From a virus: DNA of 44,108 bases. The DNA lies in IMG/VR virus record IMGVR_UViG_3300038309_000228, positions 1 to 44,108 of that record. One strand, written 5' to 3'. Position numbers and translations under genes: made by a program. Positions 32,132-40,459 of the stretch are shown piece by piece. Positions within the stretch are counted from its first letter, which is position 1; each line of letters opens with the position of its first letter. Below the pieces are notes generated by a model that worked only from the letters and a program-made list of their open reading frames with translations, was not told where the DNA came from and did no database searches.

Positions 32132-32538
32132 TTAGTTTTTTGATAATTCATCGGATAGGACTTGCATCCATTCCATGAACTCTGTGATCGGCAGAGCCTT
32201 TATTTCCGATAAAGTCCAGTGGACATATGAAGATAGGACAAAGATGGCCCTTTTGAGCTCACCATCGGCTACGACAAAAAATGCTCCTTGAAAGCTCCCT
32301 GGATTGTCATATAGACCTTAATGGGAATCTTTCTTAAATCATCCGGGGCGATCTGCAAAAGATCGGCAAAGAGGAAAAGCTCCTTCTCGGACTCATGAAC
32401 ATTGCGCTTATTCATTTGCAGAAAATCGTCAACAGTCGGTTCACGCATGATCACGTGGTCAACATCAATGCCGCATATGTTGATGGTCCTGCCAAGATTG
32501 ATCTTGACGCTGGTCCCGTTCGATGCTTTAGCGCTCAT
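32132..32538 (-). CDS. tail assembly chaperone E+E' (-1 frameshift product)
   Basis: Gene E continues in the -1 frame after the slippery heptamer TTTTTTG (plus strand 32275-32281), the same heptamer as in P2. The shifted frame runs about 47 codons to a TAA at 32132-32134 and reads 'FVLSSYVHWTLSEIKALPITEFMEWMQVL', matching the short GpE' family pattern. E and E+E' act as chaperones on the tape measure. The site lies 3-4 codons before the normal E stop. Predicted from sequence; the efficiency is unknown. Confidence 0.82.
32269..32538 (-). CDS. tail assembly chaperone E
   Basis: 89 residues, between the tube and the tape-measure genes. 'GRTINICGIDVDHVIMREPTVDDFLQMNK' is the usual gpE opening. 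It ends 'KEHFLS' with the slippery sequence in the last codons. It is the zero-frame partner of the 32132-32538 product. It is spaced 2 nt from the tail tube gene upstream. Confidence 0.85.
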   Translation of the reverse strand: MSAKASNGTSVKINLGRTINICGIDVDHVIMREPTVDDFLQMNKRNVHESEKELFLFADLLQIAPDDLRKIPIKVYMTIQGAFKEHFLS

Positions 32539-32540
32539 CT

Positions 32541-33044
32541 TTACAATCCAATCGCATTGCGCTGCTGCTGCAGGACATCAACACCGTTGATGACGCGCAC
32601 CATGTTTACCGGGTCAATCTCCCAGATCTGCTGGCCGCCGATTTCAAGATTGATGTACCTGGCGTTGAACGTGAATTGCACGCTGGGCCGAGTGCCGCCA
32701 TCCCAGGTTCCGCCGTCAACGTTGGCAATCCAGCCCCTAGCCTCGAGCTTCACTGGCTCGACGTTACCGGATGTGTCCTCCTGAGCTCCGCGGAATGTGA
32801 TGCCAATCTGATTGTTGTCTCCAGCAAAACCGAGGCTCAATACCTGGGGGTCGTATTCGTACATTGTCCAGGTGAAAGAGATGGCCTGGATACCGAGGTC
32901 CACTGCAATCGGTCCATCGAGACCGCCCGCATTGTGCTCCTCTGATCGAGTCTGGATATTTGGCACAACAACCTGGCACTTCCCTGCCTGGCTGACTCCA
33001 TCAACAAAAAGATTGAAGTTTTTGAAGGTCTTAAATACAGCCAT
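32541..33044 (-). CDS. major tail tube protein (gpFII-like)
   Basis: 167 residues, as in P2. 'FKTFKNFNLFVDGVSQAGKCQVVVPNIQTRSEEHNAGGLDGPIAVDLG' is the family N-terminus. 'GWIANVDGGTWDGGTRPSVQFTFNARYINLEIGGQQIWEIDPVNMVRVINGVDVLQQQRNAIGL' is the conserved end. It forms the inner tube inside the contractile sheath. Its ATG overlaps the sheath stop (TAATG). Confidence 0.95.
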   Translation of the reverse strand: MAVFKTFKNFNLFVDGVSQAGKCQVVVPNIQTRSEEHNAGGLDGPIAVDLGIQAISFTWTMYEYDPQVLSLGFAGDNNQIGITFRGAQEDTSGNVEPVKLEARGWIANVDGGTWDGGTRPSVQFTFNARYINLEIGGQQIWEIDPVNMVRVINGVDVLQQQRNAIGL

Positions 33045-34507
33045 TATGTGTTCACTCCAGTAACGGCCACGGTGTCGCTAACGAAAATATTCGAGTAATA
33101 GTCATCAACATTGTGCGCTCGGAAAATGATGTGCTCTGCAGGGGGCGGAGCCGTGAAATCGTAATCAAAGTAGATAATGCCCTGCATGAGCTGGTCTGGA
33201 GTATTCAACTCCGGGTTGGCGTAGCACCTACCCCCGAGAATCGCTCCCTGGGAGTAAAGGTTGCGCAGATAGGCGTTTACACTTCCCGTCACTTCCTCAA
33301 CGAAGGTTTTCGTGATATTGCGGTCAATGGCCCACAGGCTCGACGTCATGATCGACTCGGCAATCATGTCCCCAGTGCGCCTCACCGAGAGGAAAGCCCA
33401 TCGTGGATCACTGGAGCACGTACGATTGCCCCACAGCCGGTAGCCGTCCTGACGGATGATCGTGGCGACATCGTTTGAATTGAGATAATTCGCCCTGCTG
33501 TTATAGTCGCCAAGGGCAAAGTCGATATTCCGATATGTGCCGGTCGTGCCGTAGAACTCCCGATTGGACGGCGACCACCAGAAGCCGCGCTCGTTGTCTG
33601 ATTTGGCAATGATCCCAGCAACCCTAGCGCTTGCCGGCTCTGCGGTCTCGTGGTCCGCAATCGTATCCCACACGGTCACCCAAGGATCGACGATAAATAC
33701 CCTCGCGGAGCCGAAGTTTTCCCGGTACTTGATTGCGTCCTCGTCATTTGTATTTGGGCCATCTGCAATGATCACAGCCCTTAGGCGATCGGCAATGCCG
33801 AGCATCTCGGATACAACTGCCTCCTCCTGGGTGTAGCCAGGGGCAATGAGGATTTTTGGCTCAAGTCCGGTCTTGGATTTCGCGTCGAGGAAGCATTGCA
33901 CACCTAGGTTTTTCCCAGTCTTTGGATCGACCCCGCCAATGATGTTCGAAATGACCTGGCTACTGACTTGGGAGCTTCCACCAAGGCCGTTCTGATCCCA
34001 GAAAGACCCGAGTCGATGAGTGAGTCTGGCAATGATCCCATCCCTGTCCCTGCCGGACCTCCTTTCGTTGATCCTGTCCCTGATCGATTTGATCCTATTT
34101 CTTGACCTTCTATCAGAATCTCCATCATTATCGTCTCTGAGTCTGCCCAGCAAAGAACCGTCGCTATTCCCTACCCTATCGCGCAGGTTAGCAAGGATTC
34201 CATCGCCTCGATGTCCAACAATTCCAGAGCGTTCGTTGTCTGGAACCCTGACAACAATGACCATGGCTCCGGCATGATCAAAGATGCCGTCCATGGCGTA
34301 TGGCAGCGTGCCCTTCTCCCCAAGCCATGCGGCCTCTCTCCGGTTCCCCGCCACCAGGATCGGGGTGTCGTATGGGAACTTAGTATCATCGGCGTCTGGG
34401 GCAGTCCCGATCAGGCCAATGATCGAAGATGGCACGGTCCGAATCGGACGAATGCCCTCGTTGATTTCAATGACTTCAATGCCATGTAAAAACTGGTCTC
34501 CTGGCAT
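33044..34507 (-). CDS. contractile tail sheath protein with a charged insertion
   Basis: 487 residues against about 395 in P2 gpFI. 'FLHGIEVIEINEGIRPIRTVPSSIIGLIGTAPDAD' is the conserved N-terminus. 'VFIVDPWVTVWDT...SARVAGIIAKSDNERGFWWSPSNREFYGTTG' and the C-terminal 'DLMQGIIYFDYDFTAPPPAEHIIFRAHNVDDYYSNIF' are conserved. Between residues about 85 and 190 lies a low-complexity insert of Arg/Asp/Gly/Ser ('DDNDGDSDRRSRNRIKSIRD') followed by a domain joint. The insert would project from the sheath surface. Everything else is normal. Confidence 0.94.
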   Translation of the reverse strand: MPGDQFLHGIEVIEINEGIRPIRTVPSSIIGLIGTAPDADDTKFPYDTPILVAGNRREAAWLGEKGTLPYAMDGIFDHAGAMVIVVRVPDNERSGIVGHRGDGILANLRDRVGNSDGSLLGRLRDDNDGDSDRRSRNRIKSIRDRINERRSGRDRDGIIARLTHRLGSFWDQNGLGGSSQVSSQVISNIIGGVDPKTGKNLGVQCFLDAKSKTGLEPKILIAPGYTQEEAVVSEMLGIADRLRAVIIADGPNTNDEDAIKYRENFGSARVFIVDPWVTVWDTIADHETAEPASARVAGIIAKSDNERGFWWSPSNREFYGTTGTYRNIDFALGDYNSRANYLNSNDVATIIRQDGYRLWGNRTCSSDPRWAFLSVRRTGDMIAESIMTSSLWAIDRNITKTFVEEVTGSVNAYLRNLYSQGAILGGRCYANPELNTPDQLMQGIIYFDYDFTAPPPAEHIIFRAHNVDDYYSNIFVSDTVAVTGVNT

Positions 34508-34519
34508 AATGTATCCTCT

Positions 34520-35077
34520 CTATGGTGAAAGCCTGATCGGGACGTTGGTCTTTATCGAAGTTGCTTCCAGGGAGATATCCTCGGCCTGGACCGTAATTGA
34601 TTTCCCCCTTATCAGCACCGATCCATCAGATGATATGGACAGATCAGATGTATAATTCTGGGTTCCGGTTCCTGTTATGCTGATATCAAGGCCGCCATCC
34701 TGGGCCGTAGCAATGCTCAACTTATGGCTCTTGCGGTCGTACTGCACGGATGACCCATCTGCAAAATGGATTGCAGTTACCTCGGCGCTATCTCCCTTTG
34801 CTGGGTATTTCCCCTGGTACAGGGACCCGATGATGGTTCCCTGAGACGGGTCTCCGCTGGGTGAGATCACCATGACCTGCTCCCCGACCTCCGGGGCCGA
34901 CCACACCGAATCAGAATGAGCTCTACCCACAGTCCATGGGATCATTGCCGTCGTGCCGTCTCCGAACTGAACCCGGAGACGCGCCGACTTGTAGTCAGCC
35001 TCTTTCACAACTCCGTAAAATGCGATGTTCTCCACACGGCGGTATAGATCCCGACGTTCTACGAGGTCATCGGCCAT
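34520..35077 (-). CDS. baseplate assembly protein V (spike)
   Basis: 185 residues. 'LYRRVENIAFYGVVKEADYKSARLRVQFGDGTTAMIPWTVGRAHSDSVWSAPEVGEQVMVISPSGDPSQGTIIGSLY' is the OB-fold of gpV/gp45 spikes. The rest is short beta-repeat ('ISITGTGTQNYTSDLSISSDGSVLIRG'), the beta-helix stem. ATG 35077 is supported by AAGG upstream; the ORF continues upstream without family sequence. The spike punctures the outer membrane. No apical His-x-His metal motif seen. Confidence 0.9.
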   Translation of the reverse strand: MADDLVERRDLYRRVENIAFYGVVKEADYKSARLRVQFGDGTTAMIPWTVGRAHSDSVWSAPEVGEQVMVISPSGDPSQGTIIGSLYQGKYPAKGDSAEVTAIHFADGSSVQYDRKSHKLSIATAQDGGLDISITGTGTQNYTSDLSISSDGSVLIRGKSITVQAEDISLEATSIKTNVPIRLSP

Positions 35078-35654
35078 CAGACCACACCTTCTCGTAGTAA
35101 TCCTTGTATTTCTCGCCAACCAGAGGCTCGATGGATGCCCATATTTCATGGGGAACCACAACGCCTTCTGGATTTTCAGTAACGAGTTTATGTGGGGGAG
35201 GACCTAGATGGATTTCCCTCGGCAAGACGCCTGTATCCCACAGGTTATCCCCGAGGTACATCTGGTGCGTCCATTCCACCATCCACACGATGTAGGCATC
35301 GATATCCGGGCTCAGATGGTCTGGTCCTATCGAAGCGATCTTTGCTGGCATCACTGGGACGTCGAAACGACCATGTCTATAGACCTGGTATGCCACTGAT
35401 GCGGCCAGCTCCCTGGCAGCCATATGGCCGTGGGTTGCCATATCGATCATGCACCGGGCCTCAAACGTGGCCGCGACACTCAATTGCTCAGTGCCCGTGT
35501 CTCCGGTCCCAGGCCGCATTTCTGACATCTCAACGAAAACCGCAGGCAGCTTGATGCTTTTCTTGATTTCTGGGAAAACATCAACATAGACGTTGGGGTG
35601 AGTTTCACGCAGCGCCTTGCATATATTGCGATGCAAATCAGTGATGATACTCAT
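35067..35654 (-). CDS. tail completion/terminator-like protein
   Basis: 195 residues. 'MSIITDLHRNICKALRETHPNVYVDVFPEIKKSIKLPAVFVEMSEMRPGTGDTGTEQLSVAATFEARCMIDMATHGHMAARELAASVAYQVYRHGRF' has the alpha/beta arrangement of tail-terminator proteins that cap the tail tube. The position between tail Z-like and spike genes agrees. Family naming is uncertain but a tail-completion role is likely. Confidence 0.75.
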   Translation of the reverse strand: MSIITDLHRNICKALRETHPNVYVDVFPEIKKSIKLPAVFVEMSEMRPGTGDTGTEQLSVAATFEARCMIDMATHGHMAARELAASVAYQVYRHGRFDVPVMPAKIASIGPDHLSPDIDAYIVWMVEWTHQMYLGDNLWDTGVLPREIHLGPPPHKLVTENPEGVVVPHEIWASIEPLVGEKYKDYYEKVWSDGR

Positions 35655-36211
35655 CCGAGCTGCCCGGTCCTGAAGGCGATTTCATGATCCAGGGTGCTGA
35701 AGAATACCTGCTGGGCCTTATCGGCCACATCCTGGGCAATCGATCCCCACTGCATCGCCACGTCCTTGGTCTGGACCCGGACAGGAAACCTGCTGCGCCC
35801 AGTTCGAGCGTAGATATCGACAGCGCTACCATAGATGCGCTGCACGAAAGCATTCGACGGGAGATTCATGCCGCGCACGCTGATCCTCTTGCCCCTATAT
35901 CTCTTGATATCGTCCTGGGTAAGTGGACGCCCCATCAATTGGGATGCCCTAAACGGCAGGACGCCCAGCCATATCATTGACTCAAGTTGATTCCTTGTGG
36001 CTCTCTTCTGGAACATTCTTTTCCGGACAAGCCTCGCTGGAATGTCTGACGCAGCCGAAGCATCTCGGGCAATGTTGCGCATGATAAAGCTGGCGGTCCT
36101 GTTGAGCGCCCTGGCAAGAGCGGCATCCATGATCCCCGGCTGATCGGCCAGTGACAGCCGGATGCGCTCAAGCTGGCGCTCGTCAATACTGAGATCAATT
36201 GGAAATGACAT
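35651..36211 (-). CDS. minor tail protein Z-like
   Basis: 186 residues from ATG 36211 with GGAGGG 6 nt upstream. 'ALARALNRTASFIMRNIARDASAASDIPARLVRKRMFQKRATRNQLESMIWLGVLPFRASQLMG' matches the prophage minor tail protein Z (GPZ) type. This protein helps connect head and tail or completes the tail. It overlaps the next gene by 4 nt. The longer ORF start at 36247 lies inside the upstream gene and is not favoured. Confidence 0.85.
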   Translation of the reverse strand: MSFPIDLSIDERQLERIRLSLADQPGIMDAALARALNRTASFIMRNIARDASAASDIPARLVRKRMFQKRATRNQLESMIWLGVLPFRASQLMGRPLTQDDIKRYRGKRISVRGMNLPSNAFVQRIYGSAVDIYARTGRSRFPVRVQTKDVAMQWGSIAQDVADKAQQVFFSTLDHEIAFRTGQLG

Positions 36212-36527
36212 TGCATTCCCTCCTGAGCCACAGGCTGACAAGACCACCGTCGATATCGTCGTCGCTGATATCGTAGATCGTGTAGAACGACCCGAGATGC
36301 TCTATGCGATCATCCTCTCTGATATCGAGAGCATCTCGAGGCAATATCTCAGCACGAATGTCCTCCAATCCAGTATCGAGCGTGCCTATCATTGACCTTT
36401 TATCAGGCTGCCAGAGCACCGCCATGATCTCAAATATCCCCGACCTTTTATGGATATGCACCCTCTCTCCAAAAGCTCCGATGATCATTTCATCGGCTTT
36501 CATGGAGATATCACGGAACGTTTGCAT
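36195..36527 (-). CDS. head-tail attachment protein (gpFII-type)
   Basis: 110 residues. 'MKADEMIIGAFGERVHIHKRSGIFEIMAVLWQPDK' and 'EDDRIEHLGSFYTIYDISDDDIDGGLVSLWLRR' follow the pattern of lambda gpFII/Phage_attach proteins that sit at the head-tail interface. ATG 36527 overlaps the end of the esterase gene. Moderately confident. Confidence 0.7.
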   Translation of the reverse strand: MQTFRDISMKADEMIIGAFGERVHIHKRSGIFEIMAVLWQPDKRSMIGTLDTGLEDIRAEILPRDALDIREDDRIEHLGSFYTIYDISDDDIDGGLVSLWLRRECNVISN

Positions 36528-37410
36528 GGCGCTCGAAAAAGTCCATGATCAACTGATTGGCATCAATGACATTCGATGCAGCGCCGAGAAGTTTCTCGGT
36601 AGGCTCCTTGCCCTTCGCGCCTGGCCACACATGCCCTGGACCCCTGGTGACCCATAATTCAATTTCAGAATGCCCGGAGCAATTTCCGTAAACCTTGCGT
36701 CTTGCGTAATGGGGGCTCCCTCCAGGGGACTTCCACGATCTCTCTGGATCCTCGACTGGGGCATCCTTGCATCCGTTACGCCCCATCCATTCCTTGATTA
36801 CTTTGCTTACGGGGGGGAAATAGTGCCCCTTCCTCGTCCCCCCATCAAATGGAACCCTTTGATCGTCGGCGCTGTGGATGATCATGAGAGGAACCGGATT
36901 TCCACGGGGTAGTTTGTCGATGACCATGGTCCCCTCGACAATTGCTGCAGCAGCCACCATTTCTGGAGCCTCCGCAGCAACCCTATAAGCCATCATGCCT
37001 CCGTTGGACATCCCAGCTATATAGACCCTTTTCCGATCTACTCCATACTTTTCATGGATTCTATCTACCAATGATCTTATGAATCCAACATCGTCAACAT
37101 GAGTCCTGTAGGGAATGCCGCAGCAAGTACCGGCGTTCCACGTACGTCCAATGCCATCCGGGTAGACCACAATGGCCCCGCCATTTTCAGCGGTTTCATC
37201 GAATCCGGTCCATCTCTCAAATGATTTTGCGCTGCCGCCGCCGGCATGGAGCATGATGACCAAAGGTGGGTCATCGGGCCTTTTCTTCGGGATATGCACC
37301 AATGCCTTCCGGCGTAGGCCGCCAATTTCGAAGCCCAGACTATCTGCCCATGAGGTATTGGCCATGGCCAGGACAATGATCGCAAGGTAAATCGCAATCT
37401 TCCCGATCAT
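36511..37410 (-). CDS. secreted PHB depolymerase/LpqC-like esterase
   Basis: About 299 residues, an alpha/beta-hydrolase that would hydrolyse ester bonds outside the cytoplasm. A signal peptide is clear ('MIGKIAIYLAIIVLAMANTSWA'). The oxyanion region 'PPLVIMLHAGGGSAKSFERWTGFDETAENGGAIVVYPDG', nucleophile 'YIAGMSNGGMMAYRVA' (GxSxG), acid 'MIIHSADDQRVPFDGG' and His 'RGPGHVWPGAKG' match the poly(3-hydroxybutyrate) depolymerase/feruloyl esterase LpqC group. It lies between the capsid-related gene and head-tail joining genes, an unusual place, and looks like a 'moron' inserted in the head operon. It could give a lysogen a metabolic gain or degrade surface polyester or PHB granules at lysis. ATG 37410 is preferred to TTG 37416. 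Confidence 0.88.
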   Translation of the reverse strand: MIGKIAIYLAIIVLAMANTSWADSLGFEIGGLRRKALVHIPKKRPDDPPLVIMLHAGGGSAKSFERWTGFDETAENGGAIVVYPDGIGRTWNAGTCCGIPYRTHVDDVGFIRSLVDRIHEKYGVDRKRVYIAGMSNGGMMAYRVAAEAPEMVAAAAIVEGTMVIDKLPRGNPVPLMIIHSADDQRVPFDGGTRKGHYFPPVSKVIKEWMGRNGCKDAPVEDPERSWKSPGGSPHYARRKVYGNCSGHSEIELWVTRGPGHVWPGAKGKEPTEKLLGAASNVIDANQLIMDFFERHANVP

Positions 37411-37420
37411 GGCCAATTGG

Positions 37421-37735
37421 TCATCGACCCGTCAGCACGCCTGGGCCGGATGGGCCCTTTTTCTGCCCCCCGTCTTCCTTACCAGTGACGGCTTCTGCGA
37501 TATCCTCGCGACGATCCTCGCGGCGTTCGCGGCGCCCCTCCTGACGCTCACCCTGACGGGTAAGCTCTAGCCACCCGTTCGCGAGTACGAGATCATTCGC
37601 CAGGTGACTTGGAAGAGTCGCGACGTCTCCAGGACAAAACGTTGCATCAGGAGACCCGCCCTCAGGGAAAGCACCGCCGTATACATAACAATTTTTAACA
37701 AGAAAATTAGTCCCATCATTGAACAAAATGCCCAT
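37421..37735 (-). CDS. small head-region protein, unknown
   Basis: 104 residues with strong GGAGGGAGCT before ATG. The N-terminal 60 residues are globular ('LFNDGTNFLVKNCYVYGGAFPEGGSPDATFCPGDVATLPSHLANDLVLANGWLEL'). The rest is an Arg/Glu-rich helix ('GERQEGRRERREDRREDIAEAV') and a flexible end. It sits just after the capsid gene, where lambda FI-like proteins lie, but no family match is recognised. Confidence 0.7.
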   Translation of the reverse strand: MGILFNDGTNFLVKNCYVYGGAFPEGGSPDATFCPGDVATLPSHLANDLVLANGWLELTRQGERQEGRRERREDRREDIAEAVTGKEDGGQKKGPSGPGVLTGR

Positions 37736-37753
37736 AGCTCCCTCCAGAGACTC

Positions 37754-38815
37754 TTAACCGATTGTGACGTGCGCCGCAGCATATGCGTCTGTCATATAGG
37801 GCACAGGTAATGGATTAGCCTGAACCATAACCCACTGCGCGCTAGGATCATGGTCAACCCATGACTTGGCGAAGTATTGCCCAGCGTAGGTCGTGACTCC
37901 AGTATTCGATGCATAGGCGTCCATATCAAGGACTGCGCCGTATAGCATGCGGCCCAGGCCAGATGCACCGACAAAGATCATGTCGTCTGGGACCATCTCC
38001 ATTACCCGGCCGTGATGCCCGGTATATGTGACGTCGTAGGTGTAGATATCGAGACCTGGGTCGAGAAGACGTCCCCAATAGGTCACCCCAGGGGACTGCT
38101 GCGCCGGCTGTAGAGTCCCGACATTGAGTCTCTGGATGTCGAGCCTCTTCATCACAACCTGATTATTCAGGAAAATATCGATCAGCTTGCTGCCGAAAAT
38201 GGCCACGTCAGCGGTCTGCCCACTGTTGCGGGCTACGGTCCTCTTGAGGAACCTGAGCCAGCGGAACCATGCATCGGAATCTTTTTCTGGGATGCCCTTG
38301 TTCACAAGGATGACGTTGTTTGATGCCGACCTCTTGAAATCGATGTGCATCCCCTTGTGGTCTTTCTCTGGTTCGGTGGCGATCCCACCGTAGAAAAGCG
38401 CCTGGGCACACATCCACTCGATCCGTCTGTCGATCATGGCCCGCATTTCAGCAAGGTCATTCATCAAAAGATCAGCGGCGCGCTGCATGGGGCCACCGGA
38501 CTGATAGACCGTCTCCCCGGCACCACGCAACAAAAGGTCGTAGTATGGGACAATGGGTCTCTTGATCTTGATCGATGGCAGCCGGATGGTAACCGTCGAG
38601 AACCCCTCCCTCTTGACGGTGAGGCCCTCTTGCATCGGGGCTACGAAAGGAGCCAGCTTTTCGTTTCCCTTGACGATATCGATGTCCGCCACGCCAGAAT
38701 CGAGCGTCATGTTATTGGGGAAGAACGTGCTGGCCAGAAAACTGGATGGGACCTGGACATTGTTGACAGCCCCAACCAGGGAGCGTGTTTCGTATGGGTT
38801 GAACTCAGCCGCCAT
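37754..38815 (-). CDS. major capsid protein (lambda gpE family)
   Basis: 353 residues, family length. 'NNVQVPSSFLASTFFPNNMTLDSGVADIDIVKGNEKLAPFVAPMQEGLTVKREGFSTVTIRLPSIKIKRPI' is the conserved N-terminal arm and spine. 'RAADLLMNDLAEMRAMIDRRIEWMCAQALFYG' follows and the end 'SAQWVMVQANPLPVPYMTDAYAAAHV' is typical. It forms the icosahedral shell (HK97 fold). ATG 38815 overlaps the decoration protein stop (TAATG). Confidence 0.95.
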   Translation of the reverse strand: MAAEFNPYETRSLVGAVNNVQVPSSFLASTFFPNNMTLDSGVADIDIVKGNEKLAPFVAPMQEGLTVKREGFSTVTIRLPSIKIKRPIVPYYDLLLRGAGETVYQSGGPMQRAADLLMNDLAEMRAMIDRRIEWMCAQALFYGGIATEPEKDHKGMHIDFKRSASNNVILVNKGIPEKDSDAWFRWLRFLKRTVARNSGQTADVAIFGSKLIDIFLNNQVVMKRLDIQRLNVGTLQPAQQSPGVTYWGRLLDPGLDIYTYDVTYTGHHGRVMEMVPDDMIFVGASGLGRMLYGAVLDMDAYASNTGVTTYAGQYFAKSWVDHDPSAQWVMVQANPLPVPYMTDAYAAAHVTIG

Positions 38816-39273
38816 TACCAGGCCCTCTTTACAAGATAAATGCATTTGTCGGATAGCATCTTTTCGACCACCTCGTGATCAAGCCCCTCGCCGTAGCAGA
38901 CGGCTTCAGGATTGAAGCAACCAGTCACCCATACTGCCGCCTGGACGCGCTCTTCATCAGCGCATACCTCCTCGGCCAGAATCCCGATGGGGTCTCGAAA
39001 CCTGACGATCAACCGGTCGGCCCCACGCTCGATACCCTCGGCGATCTTATCGATGATCGGGATGTTCTTCGTGATTGGGTTGTCGTAGATCAGCCCAGCG
39101 ACTCGATCGATGATCGAGCTTTCCAGCATCACATACACATCGTCATCGCCGAACTTGGGACAAACCACAGTCCCAGGCTTGTACTTGCTCCCTTTCGGGA
39201 ACCAGCGCAACCTGGAAATCCTCGGGAAGTCTCCAGTAATCAGATGGCTGGAATCCATGGGCTTATGATCCAC
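38815..39273 (-). CDS. head decoration protein (lambda gpD-like)
   Basis: 152 residues. GTG 39273 has AGGAGG at 7 nt, so I use it rather than ATG 39258. The C-terminal region 'QAAVWVTGCFNPEAVCYGEGLDHEVVEKMLSDKCIYLVKRAW' has the HDPD pattern (GxFN.xA...G...D....L...IyL). The N-terminal part 'GDFPRISRLRWFPKG...GTVVCPKFGDDDVYV' precedes it and is longer than lambda gpD. It stabilises the capsid after expansion. It sits between protease and capsid genes as in lambda. Confidence 0.78.
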   Translation of the reverse strand: MDHKPMDSSHLITGDFPRISRLRWFPKGSKYKPGTVVCPKFGDDDVYVMLESSIIDRVAGLIYDNPITKNIPIIDKIAEGIERGADRLIVRFRDPIGILAEEVCADEERVQAAVWVTGCFNPEAVCYGEGLDHEVVEKMLSDKCIYLVKRAW

Positions 39274-40459
39274 GCGCCTTCCTCCTATCGATGGCCTCAG
39301 CAAGAGCATTGTTCCACTGGTTACGCTGGCCATCATCTTCTGATGGAGCCTGATATGGAACCGACGGAGATTGCGCGGCTTTATAGCTCGACGGCCCGAG
39401 GGTCTCAACCTTGAAAGCCCCTCGCTTGATCATTTCATAGGCCAGGACCTCGGCAGTCTTGCCGTTGGCTACGGCATCGGCAAGAACCTCACGGTGAGAC
39501 GTCACATCGAAGAGCTTGATGATCCGCTCACGCTCCTGGGCCGTGACGTTCTTCAACTGATCATGAAGCTGCGCCACCTCGGTCCTCAGTCTCTTGTTTT
39601 CTTCCTCGAGCTGTTCTGCCGTTGAATCCGCAGCAGGAACATCGCCATGATCAGCCATACTATAGCCTCCATATTTATAAATACCCTCTATGCCGTCTAT
39701 CATGCCGCGTCTTTTGGCATCTGCAGCTACGACCAGGCCACCCTTTCCATACTTTTCAGCTACATCATTATACTTTATTCCTCTATATTTAGCAATATAA
39801 TTAACGAATACCTCGGATATCTTGTCAACACGACCCTGGTAGTAAGAATATTCGGCGTTAGGGTCAGCAACCTTTAGAGGAGAAACACTGGATACAATGT
39901 TTATCTTCTTAAGTCCGGCGTTATCCATTGCCTTTGTATCATCGACAAGAGAAAGAACAACACCGATGCTGCCGACCTCAGACGTATCCGATGCAGTGAT
40001 CGTCTTTGCAGCGCTGGCCAGCCAGTAGGCAGCGCTAGCCGCCATGCCGGAGACGTAGGCCCTGATTCCCTGGCGACGCATGGAGTAGATTTTCTCGGCC
40101 AAGCTAGAAATACCGGTAACATGGCCGCCTGGGCTATCGATATCAAGAGTGATAGGGCCTTTCCCTTTCAGTTGATCGAGCTGCCTGGAGATGGACTCCA
40201 CGGTAGGGAACCCAAAAATGCTGGAGACCATATTGTCCCTGGGCAGGATCGGACCATGGATTCGGATCACATTTGACTTTAAATTAGGTTGATTATTGGA
40301 AACATAATGCAAATCATTATTCGAGCTGGAATCATTAAACAGTGCGCATAAAAATGTTAGCCAACCTTGATCAATCGCCCACGGATACGCCAGGGCTTCC
40401 ACCATCAACGGACTGCAGGCCATCTTGTGCTTTTCTGCGCTGCTCTGCGACGAGCTCAT
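39263..40459 (-). CDS. head maturation protease, S49/SppA-like (lambda gpC)
   Basis: About 398 residues. 'ITLDIDSPGGHVTGISSLAEKIYSMR' and 'AYVSGMAASAAYWLASAAKTITASDTSEVGSIGVVLSL' carry the S49 fold and the nucleophilic Ser region. The C-terminal half is a coiled coil ('EEENKRLRTEVAQLHDQLKNV') acting as scaffold, so protease and scaffold are fused as in lambda C/Nu3. ATG 40459 has GGGAGG at 9 nt; ATG 40480 is an alternative. It overlaps the portal gene by about 90 nt. Confidence 0.9.
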   Translation of the reverse strand: MSSSQSSAEKHKMACSPLMVEALAYPWAIDQGWLTFLCALFNDSSSNNDLHYVSNNQPNLKSNVIRIHGPILPRDNMVSSIFGFPTVESISRQLDQLKGKGPITLDIDSPGGHVTGISSLAEKIYSMRRQGIRAYVSGMAASAAYWLASAAKTITASDTSEVGSIGVVLSLVDDTKAMDNAGLKKINIVSSVSPLKVADPNAEYSYYQGRVDKISEVFVNYIAKYRGIKYNDVAEKYGKGGLVVAADAKRRGMIDGIEGIYKYGGYSMADHGDVPAADSTAEQLEEENKRLRTEVAQLHDQLKNVTAQERERIIKLFDVTSHREVLADAVANGKTAEVLAYEMIKRGAFKVETLGPSSYKAAQSPSVPYQAPSEDDGQRNQWNNALAEAIDRRKARGS

